Made by a program: the position numbers and the translations under genes. Source: Bacteroidia bacterium (GTDB lineage Bacteria > Bacteroidota > Bacteroidia > Bacteroidales > F082). From it: a stretch of DNA of 64,000 nucleotides. Positions 44,803 through 54,050 of this stretch are shown here, piece after piece (position 1 is the first letter of the stretch; every line of letters starts with the position of its first letter). The notes beneath the pieces were generated by a model. It was not told where the DNA came from. It searched no databases and worked only from the letters and a program-made list of their open reading frames with translations. Location: NCBI GenBank assembly GCA_021287165.1, contig JAJTAY010000039.1, positions 1 through 64,000 on the forward strand, written 5' to 3'.

Positions 44803-47511
44803 TTATCCGCATTTTGAATAACCGCACGACTTGCAGGTGAGGCAGCCATCGGCGTAAACAAGGCTGTCGGTATCGTTGCACTCGGGGCAAATCTTACCGT
44901 CGGCGCGCGTTCCGTCGGGGATGTAGCGTTTGAGTGCCCTGACCACCCCATTTTTCCACGTGTTGATATTATCGGCATCGAGGGTGAGGTTTTCCACCAG
45001 TTCAATCACATAGGGCATGGGCATGCCGTGGCGCAGAATGCCTGAAATCAGCTTGGCATAGTTCCAGAACTCCTTGTTAAACGAACGCGAAAGACCTTCG
45101 ATGGTAACCTTGTAGCCCTGTTTGTCTTCGAACTGGAAGTCGTAGCGGGCTTTTTCGCCTTTGTTTTTCTCACGGTTCACCCATCCTGTTTCTACCCACG
45201 GTGGCAGATAGAAATCGTCGGCCTTTCCGGTGAAGATTTCGTAAGGTCGGCCGTTGAGCTTGCCAACCACGGCAATCCATTTTTCGTAGTTGTTCTGGAA
45301 ACGAACCACGTCGGCTTCCAGCTTTTTTGGACGTGGCGGGGCATTGGTTTCGCGAAACTCCGGCTCGTCGTCCTTTTTCTTTTTCTTGTCTTCGGCGCTG
45401 ATCAGCACTCCGGAGCGCGATCCGTCGCGGTAGATGGTCATGCCCTTGCAGCCACTCTCCCATGCCGTCTGGTAGATCTTGCTTACCAGCTCCTCGGTCA
45501 CATCGCTCGGAACGTTTACGGTAACACTGATGGAGTGGTCTACCCACTTCTGTATGTCGCCCTGCATTTTTACCTTGCTCACCCAGTCGATATCGTTGGA
45601 GGTGGCTTTGTAGTAAGGCGATTTTGCAATGACGTCCTTTAGCTTGTCATCCGGATAGGCTTTCACGGCTTCCACATCGTAGCCATTCACCTCAAGCCAG
45701 GTCTCAAAGCGGGGATGGAAAACATTGTATTCTTCCCACGAGTCGCCTACTTCGTCAACAAAGCTTACGGTCACGTTGCGGTCGTTGGGGTTCACCTTGC
45801 GACGACGCCTGTAACTCACCATGAACACCGGCTCGATGCCCGATGTGGTTTGCGTGAGGATGCTCACGCTTCCCGTAGGAGCTATGGTAAGCATGGAGAT
45901 GTTGCGACGGCCCACCCTGGTCATTTTTTCATAAAGGCGGGGTGCATTTTCTGCTATACGCTGAATGAAGGGGTTGTCTTTTTCGCGCTTGGCGTCAAAA
46001 ATTTCGAAAGCACCGCGCTCTTCAGCCATATCGACCGACGAACGATACACTTCAAGGGCAAGCAGCTTGTGCACCTCAGTGCTGAAGCTTATGGCTTCGG
46101 GCGAACCGTAGCGCAGGCCAAGCGCGGCCAGCATGTCGCCTTCGGCTGTTATACCGATTCCGGTGCGGCGTCCTTGCAGGGCTTTCTTGCGGATATTTTC
46201 CCAAAGACGAAGTTCAACTCCTTTTACTTCAATGGTCTCCGGGTCGTCGAGAATTTTTTGGATGATCGCATCAACTTTTTCAACCTCCAGATCTACAATG
46301 TCGTCCATTATACGCTGGGCCAAGCGGGCATGTTTGGCAAACAGCTCTGCGTTAAAATACGCTTCTGAGGTAAAAGGCTTATCTACGTAGCTATAGAGGT
46401 TGATGGCCAGCAGGCGGCAGCTGTCGTAAGCGCAAAGCGGGATTTCGCCGCAGGGGTTGGTGCTGAGCGTGCGAAAGCCCAGATCGGCATAGCTGTCGGG
46501 TATGCTTTCGCGTATCACGGTATCCCAGAACAAAATGCCGGGCTCGGCTGAGGCCCATGCGTTGTGGATGATTTTGTTCCACAGCTTGCGGGCGTCGATA
46601 TCCTGTACAAACATCGGATTGTCCGAGTCGATGGGATATTGTTGCCTGAAGGGTTTGTTTTCCACAACGGCCCACATAAACTCATCCGTAATTCGAACCG
46701 AAACATTGGCACCGGTTACTTTTCCGGCTTCCATTTTGGCGTCGATAAAACGCTCTGCATCAGGATGTTTTACGCTGATAGTGAGCATTAGGGCACCACG
46801 TCTTCCGTCCTGAGCCACTTCGCGTGTGCTGTTGGAGTAGCGCTCCATGAAAGGCACCACGCCTGTGGAGGTAAGGGCACTGTTTTTTACAGGGCTTCCT
46901 GTTGGACGAATGTGCGACAAATCGTGACCCACGCCGCCGCGGCGTTTCATCAGTTGCACCTGCTCCTGATCGATCTTCATGATGCCGCCATAGGAGTCAG
47001 AAGGTCCGTCGTTGCCAATAACGAAACAGTTGGAAAGCGAAGAAATCTGATAATCATTGCCAATGCCGGCCATAGGACTTCCCTGCGGAACGATATAGCG
47101 GAAGTCCTTGAGTACCTCGAAAATCTCTTCTTCCGAAACGGGCTTTGGATATTTTTTTTCTATGCGGTGAATTTCCGACGCAAGACGACGGTGCATATCG
47201 TCGGGGGTAAGCTCGTAGAGCTTGCCCATGCTGTCTTTCAGGGCATATTTGTTCATCCACACATTGGCCGCGAGTACGTCGCCCTTGAAATACTCTGTTG
47301 CGGCCTTAAGTACTTCCTCGTGGGTATACGTTGGCTTGGGTGGTGAAATAGGGGCTGTTTTAATGGCCGGAGCGGGTGCTTGCTCCACAATCGGCTCTGA
47401 GGCCTCAGTGAGTTCAGTTCTCATACGCAGTTCTTTTAGCTTGTCGTAGAAGGTTTGTTCTTTTTGCTGAATATCAGAAGTTTCCAAATCCGAAAATAAG
47501 TTTCGTTCCAT
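44803..47511 (-). CDS. nrdJ: Vitamin B12-dependent (class II) ribonucleotide reductase
   Basis: A 902-residue adenosylcobalamin-dependent reductase that makes deoxyribonucleotides without oxygen or a metal-radical subunit. A core RNR motif is LSTNPCGEIPL, with other conserved elements in GVGHDLSHIRPTGSPV and TIAPTGSVSILTQTTSGIEP. The C-terminus carries paired cysteines (CPECN ... CLTCKSCGYSKCG), a zinc-ribbon-like tail typical of long NrdJ proteins. Monocistronic, facing the GT39 gene across a shared terminator. No cobalamin riboswitch or NrdR box was recognised upstream. Confidence 0.94.
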   Translation of the reverse strand: MERNLFSDLETSDIQQKEQTFYDKLKELRMRTELTEASEPIVEQAPAPAIKTAPISPPKPTYTHEEVLKAATEYFKGDVLAANVWMNKYALKDSMGKLYELTPDDMHRRLASEIHRIEKKYPKPVSEEEIFEVLKDFRYIVPQGSPMAGIGNDYQISSLSNCFVIGNDGPSDSYGGIMKIDQEQVQLMKRRGGVGHDLSHIRPTGSPVKNSALTSTGVVPFMERYSNSTREVAQDGRRGALMLTISVKHPDAERFIDAKMEAGKVTGANVSVRITDEFMWAVVENKPFRQQYPIDSDNPMFVQDIDARKLWNKIIHNAWASAEPGILFWDTVIRESIPDSYADLGFRTLSTNPCGEIPLCAYDSCRLLAINLYSYVDKPFTSEAYFNAELFAKHARLAQRIMDDIVDLEVEKVDAIIQKILDDPETIEVKGVELRLWENIRKKALQGRRTGIGITAEGDMLAALGLRYGSPEAISFSTEVHKLLALEVYRSSVDMAEERGAFEIFDAKREKDNPFIQRIAENAPRLYEKMTRVGRRNISMLTIAPTGSVSILTQTTSGIEPVFMVSYRRRRKVNPNDRNVTVSFVDEVGDSWEEYNVFHPRFETWLEVNGYDVEAVKAYPDDKLKDVIAKSPYYKATSNDIDWVSKVKMQGDIQKWVDHSISVTVNVPSDVTEELVSKIYQTAWESGCKGMTIYRDGSRSGVLISAEDKKKKKDDEPEFRETNAPPRPKKLEADVVRFQNNYEKWIAVVGKLNGRPYEIFTGKADDFYLPPWVETGWVNREKNKGEKARYDFQFEDKQGYKVTIEGLSRSFNKEFWNYAKLISGILRHGMPMPYVIELVENLTLDADNINTWKNGVVRALKRYIPDGTRADGKICPECNDTDSLVYADGCLTCKSCGYSKCG

Positions 47512-47757
47512 GGCAGAAGTAGGTTTACTTTTTGATTACGCTGTATTTCAGCAAGTTGAGTAGAATTTTTCGTTCAGTTGTTGTTGCCCGAAAGGAAGCG
47601 CAATATAAAGTAGTTTTATCGCCGGATCAGGAGCAAAATTTTAACAGAGTTTTGTTGATAACTCAGCTATTTCAGGACATTCAGGGGAAAGCCGCAATTT
47701 GAAACGGCATGTTAAATTTTTTTCGGCTATTTTGGCACGGCCGTTAATTGAAAGTGA

Positions 47758-48123
47758 CTAATCAAAGAGCATCCGGATAGCAACAGCCAGAAGGCTGATT
47801 GCAAACACTTTACGCAAAACATCATCGGGAATACCAAGCGCCATTTTCGAACCAAACCATCCTCCGATAAAAAACGCGGCGGCGATTATTGCAGCATATT
47901 TTATGTTTAATGCTCCGGCTTTATAATAGTTCATAGCGGCCATAAGCCCGATGGGTGGAAGCATGATGGCCAGTGAGGTGCCCTGTGCCGTATGTTGATC
48001 GAGATGAAGAAGGTAAATGAGTGCCGGTATGATAACAAGGCCTCCTCCGAGTCCGATCATTCCGCTAAACACACCGGCAAAAAGCCCGATGGCAACGAGT
48101 ATTACAGCTGTAGTAAGGGTCAT
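47758..48123 (-). CDS. Half-size TSUP family membrane protein
   Basis: A 121-residue protein with about four hydrophobic segments and the TSUP signature GVFSGMIGLGGGLVIIP at the start. Full-length TSUP permeases (for example the one at 18443-19228) contain two such halves, so this form would have to dimerise to make a pore. Such short forms are intact genes in other Bacteroidota rather than fragments. It follows the large TolB/Omp85-like gene by 12 bp and is probably in its operon. Confidence 0.82.
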   Translation of the reverse strand: MTLTTAVILVAIGLFAGVFSGMIGLGGGLVIIPALIYLLHLDQHTAQGTSLAIMLPPIGLMAAMNYYKAGALNIKYAAIIAAAFFIGGWFGSKMALGIPDDVLRKVFAISLLAVAIRMLFD

Positions 48124-48135
48124 GACGGTATTTTG

Positions 48136-51100
48136 TTAAAAATCAAGGCTAAACGAAAGATAGAACAGTGGTTTGCCCAATTTACGGTCTTCGATTCCCC
48201 ATGCCAGATCGCCCCGTACGAAATAACCCAGCAATGTAGTGCGGGCACCGAAACCCAAACCTCCTATGAGTGGTTCTTTTTGAATTTCGACCGAAATGTT
48301 CAGGGGGCCACTACTCACATAACTGGTATAGAGCGAATTGGCCGGATCATACGGATTAAGCCCTGACCAGGCCATGCCCACATCGCCAAAGGCAACGATC
48401 TGGAAATTGCGCACAAAGTCGGAACTGATGGGATTGTTGAGCAGATAGCTGAACACGGGAAAGCGCAGCTCGGTGTTGGCTAAGATGAAGTTGTTGCCAT
48501 TACGGATGTTCTGGTTAAAGCCGCGCATATTGGTGGCCAGAGTCTGATAGCGGTAATTCTGTGTACGATCGATGGGCGTTGTTTGGTCAAATCGCGGTAT
48601 GAGCCAGTTATCAACACCTCCCATGTAATAAATGAGTTTGTCCTGACCGAAGGATGTGCTCCCTGCAAGACGGCCGGCCCAGATAAAGTTGCGGTGGATG
48701 CGCTGATAATTTCTGAAATCGAAACCAACAACACTGAAATTACGCTGATCGGGCAGCACCATCTGATAAAATTCGCCGAAAATTTTCCACCGTCTTCCTG
48801 TATAAAGATTCATGCCCAGCTGCCGGGTGTTGTCAAAGGTTAGTTCAGCTCTTAATCCGGCCCAATGGTCGTATTGGTTTTTTTGCTTGAGCGAGTTGGC
48901 GTCTGTTGCCAGCCACACTTTCATATCGTTTCGGTAAAAGGCGCTTCCTCTGAGGGAGAGGATTTCGCTGAAAGGCCAGGTGGCCGAGTACACGCCCTGA
49001 TGCACATGGGTTCGGGTGAACTGGCTTTGTTCGTTGTCGAAATTTTCGAGGGTGTTGCGGTGCAGCACAATCGTTCTGTCGAGCCTGTGCTTCAGGTTGT
49101 TGAAAATAAACACATATTCGTTGTTGATAAGGCTCGAGTTGAGGCGTACGCCTCCGCTGATGCGATAATCCTCAAGCAGATCGGTGAGGTTGATTCCGGT
49201 GAGCACATTAAAGCCCGGATTGAGAAAAATTGGAGAGCCTCCTCCGGTAAAAGGTTGATAACTACGGTTAATGTAGCTGAAATCGATTTGTGTAGTCAGA
49301 GCATCGTAGAAATATTCCACCAGATAAATGCGTCGTTTTGGCTGCGTGAACTGATCGGTTCGCTGTTCTTCGTTGCCCTGGTTGAGCAGCGAGAGCCGCT
49401 GGCTGCCCGAAATGCCAAAGGTGCCCTGTCGCACCGGTGCAGGCCCCTCGAGGGTGTCGGGTAAGAGTTCTGCAGGCCTGAACACCGATCGAAAGTGCTT
49501 TCGGCTTTTTTGGGCTGCCACCGAAGATACCGCCTCGCGTTGTTGCTGCTCAATGAGGTTGTTCATAAAGGCCGAGCGTGTCATGGCCTCGGTGGTGGGC
49601 TCCAGCTCTCCCGGCCTGAGCCTGAACAGTTTATCGTAGCGACCGTCGCGCGAAGCTGCGATATATTCTCCGTTGAGCGGCGAGCCGGTAAAATAGGCGA
49701 TATTGGATGTAAAATTTGTAAGCCTGTTTGCCTCCATGAAATAGCGGTAATGAACCGTAGTGTCCACATAGGCAATGGCGCTGTCGAAGCGACCGGCAAA
49801 AATGTTGTTAAACCCGCTTTCGTCGCTCAGGTAATAAATCAAACCAGCTGCGGCAAGGCTGGCATGGGTTTCGTTGGCCAGGGGGGTATCGGTCAATCGA
49901 ATAAGTTGCGGTGTACGGCGTATGTAGTCGTATGAGAATAAATCAAATGTTGAGGGACGACTGATGTTTTCGGGGCTGCGTTCTTTTTGCAACGAAGGCT
50001 CTGGCCTGTTGGAACTGAATACGATGCGGCGGTTTTGTTCGGTGAAAACAGGGTAAAGATCGGTGTAATAATCATCGGTGATCTGTGTCCAGGAATTGGA
50101 AGCCAAATCGAAGACATAAATATCCGGTTTTCCCTGCCGCACCGCCGACATGGCCAACTGGCGGCCATCCGTGGAGTAGCTGATGTGTGTAACCTTCTGA
50201 AATTCGTATAGGTTTCGCTTGTCTAAGCTTCGATCCCCGAGGTTGTACAGGTAAAGATGAATGCGGCCTTTTTCTTCCAAAACGAAAGCAAATATTTGTC
50301 CCGATGGATGCCAGGCAGTCAATGGAAAGGAGTCGTCGATCTTTTCGTCGGTGCTGTAGCCTGCCCGGTACATTACCCTGCGTTTGCCTGTGCGTAAATC
50401 CTGCAGATACATCCTGATGCGGCCCTCGTCGCTGCTCACGTAGCTCAGATAGTTACCATCGGGGCTGTAGTTGGGCCTGATGAAAGTCCTGTAAGTGCGG
50501 TATTTCAATGGGAGCTGCTCTTGCGGCTTGCGCAGGCTGATGTCTTTATACGATTGCTGATAATATTCGAACCAGTCTTTGGCCAGTTGCCTGAACTTTA
50601 CACCAGTAACTGCCTGAAAACCACTCTGAATACTCCTGCCCGACTGTGTCAGGTGGATCACATCGGGTATGGCCGATACGCCGTAGGTTTTTTCGATAAA
50701 GCGCCAGAACGAGTGACCGGCTACCAGGGCATCATTACCTTCCATGCGGCTGAGTTTCCTGAACCTGCCCGAGGCAATACCCTGAAGCATAATGCCGTCG
50801 TATTGGGTATTCCAGTCTTCCGAAAGGTAGGATAGCAGGCCTTTCATATACCAGCCCGGCAATCGCAAGAGGGTGGCATTACGAATCTGAGAGCCGAGGC
50901 TGCCGCCAAACATCAGCTGATTGACCAGCACATCGGCAATGCCGGCCCTGATTTGCTTTTCGAAGTTCACATAATTGCCGTCGAAATAGAGGATCACCTT
51001 GGTGCCAACGATATGTGTTATACCCCCTACGTTGTACTGCTGTTCCGATGCCAGTCCGATATTGCTTTGCTTCAGATCGCCCAGATTGTTGAATACGATA

Positions 51101-51411
51101 AACTGTATCTTATCGCTCAGTGTGGTTTGCAGCCTGCGTTCCATGGTCTGCAGCTGCTTGTCGGCATAGCGGGCAGTATAGAGTGCCAGCTCGCTGCCGT
51201 TGAGGTAAAAATAGGTATCGAACTTATCGAACTGATAGTACGACCAAATGGTTTCGCCCCACTGAATGCGGTTTTTCCCGAAATCCATCTGCGAGCCGCT
51301 GTAAAACTGTGCACTTGCAGGCCAAGCCCAAATAAGCCCAAGCCATAATGCAAGGGCCAGGCGGGTATTAAGGCAGGTGTTTGCAACGGATTTTCGCAAT
51401 AGCAGGGTCAT
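48136..51411 (-). CDS. Peptidase-MA-like / TolB propeller / Omp85-like barrel chimera
   Basis: A 1091-residue exported protein. After the signal peptide (to about residue 35), residues 40-290 resemble a peptidase MA domain, but the expected HExxH site is absent (the corresponding helix reads EKQIRAGIADVLVNQLM). Residues about 305-600 are TolB/WD40-like blades (RPNYSPDGNYLSYVSSDEGR, HPSGQIFAFVLEEKGR, FTEQNRRIVFSSNRPEP). The last 380 residues look like an outer-membrane barrel, with an Omp85-type motif MRGFNQN and a terminal strand ending in Phe. Likely an outer-membrane assembly or secretion component. Confidence 0.8.
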   Translation of the reverse strand: MTLLLRKSVANTCLNTRLALALWLGLIWAWPASAQFYSGSQMDFGKNRIQWGETIWSYYQFDKFDTYFYLNGSELALYTARYADKQLQTMERRLQTTLSDKIQFIVFNNLGDLKQSNIGLASEQQYNVGGITHIVGTKVILYFDGNYVNFEKQIRAGIADVLVNQLMFGGSLGSQIRNATLLRLPGWYMKGLLSYLSEDWNTQYDGIMLQGIASGRFRKLSRMEGNDALVAGHSFWRFIEKTYGVSAIPDVIHLTQSGRSIQSGFQAVTGVKFRQLAKDWFEYYQQSYKDISLRKPQEQLPLKYRTYRTFIRPNYSPDGNYLSYVSSDEGRIRMYLQDLRTGKRRVMYRAGYSTDEKIDDSFPLTAWHPSGQIFAFVLEEKGRIHLYLYNLGDRSLDKRNLYEFQKVTHISYSTDGRQLAMSAVRQGKPDIYVFDLASNSWTQITDDYYTDLYPVFTEQNRRIVFSSNRPEPSLQKERSPENISRPSTFDLFSYDYIRRTPQLIRLTDTPLANETHASLAAAGLIYYLSDESGFNNIFAGRFDSAIAYVDTTVHYRYFMEANRLTNFTSNIAYFTGSPLNGEYIAASRDGRYDKLFRLRPGELEPTTEAMTRSAFMNNLIEQQQREAVSSVAAQKSRKHFRSVFRPAELLPDTLEGPAPVRQGTFGISGSQRLSLLNQGNEEQRTDQFTQPKRRIYLVEYFYDALTTQIDFSYINRSYQPFTGGGSPIFLNPGFNVLTGINLTDLLEDYRISGGVRLNSSLINNEYVFIFNNLKHRLDRTIVLHRNTLENFDNEQSQFTRTHVHQGVYSATWPFSEILSLRGSAFYRNDMKVWLATDANSLKQKNQYDHWAGLRAELTFDNTRQLGMNLYTGRRWKIFGEFYQMVLPDQRNFSVVGFDFRNYQRIHRNFIWAGRLAGSTSFGQDKLIYYMGGVDNWLIPRFDQTTPIDRTQNYRYQTLATNMRGFNQNIRNGNNFILANTELRFPVFSYLLNNPISSDFVRNFQIVAFGDVGMAWSGLNPYDPANSLYTSYVSSGPLNISVEIQKEPLIGGLGFGARTTLLGYFVRGDLAWGIEDRKLGKPLFYLSFSLDF

Positions 51412-51569
51412 TGTTAACCAACAAAATCGACGGGACTAAAGTAATACAATTCGTCCTTTTGCGCGTTTGCCCGGCAAGGGGCGGTTACCAAATTGTAGCC
51501 CGGAATTCATAACACTTTGGGCCGAAATTTGTTAATTTGCAAAATGCCCAAAGCGAAATAACCCGCCTC

Positions 51570-52214
51570 ATGCAGATTAAAAAATTCGTTTTCAATCCAT
51601 TCCAGGTAAACACCTACCTGCTGTTCGACGAAACCGGCCAATGCGCCATCATCGATCCTGCCTGCTCTTCGCCGGCCGAGCAACAGACACTCATTAACTT
51701 CATTCAACAGCATAAGCTTACACCAGTTTTGCTTTTGCTAACCCATACGCACATCGATCATATTTTGGGAGTGGCATGGGCCAAACAAACTTTTGGGCTC
51801 GAGGTGAGCGCCCACCCCGACAGCGAGGTCTATTTGCACAATGCTCCCGATCAGGCCGAGCTTTTTGGTTTAAAATTGAGTGGAACTTTCTCTCCGGGAT
51901 TGATGCTTAACGAAACGGAGGATGTTGTTTTTGGAAACACTCGTCTGAAAGTGCTGCATACGCCCGGTCATGCCCTCGGCAGTGTATGTTTCTATCACGA
52001 GCCCACTGAAAGCTTATTTGCCGGCGATGTACTCTTTCATCAGAGTATCGGTCGAACCGACCTGCCCGGAGGCGATTACGACGTTTTGAAAAGCAATATC
52101 TGGCTGAAGCTTTTTGTCTTGCCCGATTCCACCGTGGTTTATCCGGGACACGGGCCTGAAACCACCATCGGCACCGAAAAGGTAACCAATCCTTTTGTGG
52201 CAATCGGGGCTTAG
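51570..52214 (+). CDS. Metallo-beta-lactamase fold hydrolase (glyoxalase II-like)
   Basis: A 214-residue cytoplasmic protein with the dinuclear zinc motif HTHIDH (LTHTHIDHILG), then HTPGHALGS, GDVLF and PGHGPET, all in the order of glyoxalase II-like hydrolases. It probably cleaves a thioester such as S-lactoyl-thiol. The ATG at 51570 is chosen because the upstream in-frame TTG at 51537 lies within the probable promoter. The stop codon shares bases with the stop of the convergent GT9 gene. Confidence 0.9.
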   Translation: MQIKKFVFNPFQVNTYLLFDETGQCAIIDPACSSPAEQQTLINFIQQHKLTPVLLLLTHTHIDHILGVAWAKQTFGLEVSAHPDSEVYLHNAPDQAELFGLKLSGTFSPGLMLNETEDVVFGNTRLKVLHTPGHALGSVCFYHEPTESLFAGDVLFHQSIGRTDLPGGDYDVLKSNIWLKLFVLPDSTVVYPGHGPETTIGTEKVTNPFVAIGA

Positions 52215-53221
52215 CCTCCGAAATTCTTTACAAGGCGGAGTACTTCACCGGCAATGTTTGCTTCGCCGAGGCTGTTCATGCAATCGAAATGTCCTTTAGG
52301 GCATCGGTCGAACCCAATCTTTGAGCAGGGCCGGCATTTTAGTGCTGAATTTTCAACAATTACCGATTTCGATTCCTCGCCGGGCATATAGGGCCACATG
52401 CCTAAAGCTGGTACTGTGTTTCCCCAAACGGAAACCACCGGTTTGCGGTAAGCGGCGGCAATGTGCATCAAGCCGGTATCGTTGCTGAGCACTACCGCCG
52501 ATTGTTTGATTACCAGCGCCGACTCCATAAGGCTGAGCCTGCCGCAGGCATTCCAGATGATTTTACTGTCAAAAACCTTGTTTACAACGCTTTCTGCGCG
52601 CTCAGCATCGGAAGGGCCTCCGAGCAATACCACCGGAATGTCGAGCTTTTTGATAACCTCTGCAACTTTAAGCGCGGGAAGTATTTTGGTGTTGTGTTGC
52701 CCGCCAATCACTACGGCCACGAAGGGTTTGCCAATCCAGTAAGGAGCATTTGATGGCAAAACGGCATCGCCGGAATAAAAGTCGAGGCCCTCACCATCAT
52801 TGACAACACCAAGCGGCTTAACTGCCTCAAAGTAGCGGTCAACCACATGAAGCTCGGGCATAAGATTCCATTTGAACCTGACAAGCAAGTACTTTTTCAG
52901 GTTGAGTTTGGGAAATCCGGCCGAGGGGATGCCAAGTGCCTGCCTCACGCGGTGCGAACGCAGGTTATTGTGCAGGTCGGCCACAAAATCGAACTGCTCG
53001 CTTTTCAATGCTTTTATGACCTCGGCCATGCTTTTGTCGAGCAAATGCACCTTGCTGACGTGCGGATTGTTGCTAAAAAGCAAATGGTTTTGCCTTTTAG
53101 TGAGCACATGCAGCTCAACATCAGGAAGTTGATTTTTTATGCAACGAACCACCGGACTTGTGAGCACAATGTCGCCAATGGAGCTTAAGCGGATAAGCAG
53201 GATTTTTTTTACGACCCTCAT
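52211..53221 (-). CDS. Glycosyltransferase family 9 (heptosyltransferase-like)
   Basis: A 336-residue enzyme with the GT9 start LLIRLSSIGDIVLTSPVV, two Rossmann-like halves and the C-terminal nucleotide-sugar binding region VLSNDTGLMHIAAAYRKPVV. The family adds heptose or other sugars to the lipopolysaccharide core. No other LPS gene is adjacent. The start at 53221 fits the family N-terminus. A -7 box ends only about 6 bp upstream, so the mRNA could be almost leaderless. Stop codons of this gene and the MBL gene overlap (TTAG). Confidence 0.9.
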   Translation of the reverse strand: MRVVKKILLIRLSSIGDIVLTSPVVRCIKNQLPDVELHVLTKRQNHLLFSNNPHVSKVHLLDKSMAEVIKALKSEQFDFVADLHNNLRSHRVRQALGIPSAGFPKLNLKKYLLVRFKWNLMPELHVVDRYFEAVKPLGVVNDGEGLDFYSGDAVLPSNAPYWIGKPFVAVVIGGQHNTKILPALKVAEVIKKLDIPVVLLGGPSDAERAESVVNKVFDSKIIWNACGRLSLMESALVIKQSAVVLSNDTGLMHIAAAYRKPVVSVWGNTVPALGMWPYMPGEESKSVIVENSALKCRPCSKIGFDRCPKGHFDCMNSLGEANIAGEVLRLVKNFGG

Positions 53222-53226
53222 GCCGG

Positions 53227-53234
53227 CAAAAGTA
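53227..53234 (-). promoter_or_regulatory. -7 box TACTTTTG at the GT9 start
   Basis: CAAAAGTA on plus reads TACTTTTG on minus. The predicted start (near 53220) falls on the ATG itself. On the other strand, TAATTTCG at 53262-53269, 4 bp before tatD, is a weaker match in the same position relative to its gene. Confidence 0.35.
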
Positions 53235-53273
53235 CAAACAAAGCAGGCCGGCCAAAAAGCGTAATTTCGCGCC

Positions 53274-54050
53274 ATGAAACTCATCGACACCCACGCCCAT
53301 CTTTATCTTGAAGAATTCGACAACGATCGTGCTGATATGATGCAAAGGGCCATGGATGCCGGAGTGAAGGCCTTTTTGCTGCCGAATATTGATGTTTCCA
53401 GCATAAGTCCGATGCTCGATATGCGCCGCCGATGGCCCGAAAACTGCTTTCCAATGATGGGGCTACATCCCACCTATGTGAAAGAGGATTATAAGGTTCA
53501 GTTGGATCGCATTGGTAATGAGTTGTTTAGTGGCAACTACTACGCCATTGGCGAAATAGGAATCGACCTTTACTGGGATACAAGCTTTGCCCGGCAGCAG
53601 GAGGAGGCTTTCCTGGAACAGCTTGGCTGGGCAGCGCATCTTGGTTTGCCCGTTGCCATCCATACCCGCGAGGCTTTTCACGTGATACTCGATTTGGTCG
53701 AAAAAACCCAGGACGGACGCCTGAGCGGTGTTTTTCACTGTTTTACGGGAGGAGCGAATGAGGCCAGCCGAATTCTTGACCTGGGGTTTTATTTTGGCAT
53801 TGGCGGGGTGGTTACGTACAAAAAATCGACCCTGCCGGAAGTCCTTCAGCAAATTCCCGTCGACCGCATCGTCCTTGAAACCGACTCGCCTTATCTGCCA
53901 CCGGTTCCCCACCGCGGAAAGCGCAACGAGAGTGCCTTTATCACGGAGATTAACGCCAGACTTGCCGAAATTTACAGCACCAACGTGGAGTCCATGGCGC
54001 AAATCACAACACAAAATGCATCCAGACTTTTCAAAATAGAAGTGCAATGA
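53274..54050 (+). CDS. tatD: TatD family metal-dependent DNase
   Basis: A 258-residue TIM-barrel hydrolase. Metal ligands are in DTHAHLY at the N-terminus, GEIGIDLYW near residue 97, AIHTREA, and ETDSPYLPP near residue 204. TatD proteins are 3'-5' exonucleases acting in DNA repair or turnover. The last bases overlap the start of the asparaginase gene (ATGA), so the two are translationally coupled. Confidence 0.92.
   Translation: MKLIDTHAHLYLEEFDNDRADMMQRAMDAGVKAFLLPNIDVSSISPMLDMRRRWPENCFPMMGLHPTYVKEDYKVQLDRIGNELFSGNYYAIGEIGIDLYWDTSFARQQEEAFLEQLGWAAHLGLPVAIHTREAFHVILDLVEKTQDGRLSGVFHCFTGGANEASRILDLGFYFGIGGVVTYKKSTLPEVLQQIPVDRIVLETDSPYLPPVPHRGKRNESAFITEINARLAEIYSTNVESMAQITTQNASRLFKIEVQ

Noticed and set aside
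47512..47757. Cobalamin riboswitch or NrdR box upstream of nrdJ
   Set aside because: No B12-box-like conserved core or paired NrdR repeats seen by eye; a covariance search could still overturn this.
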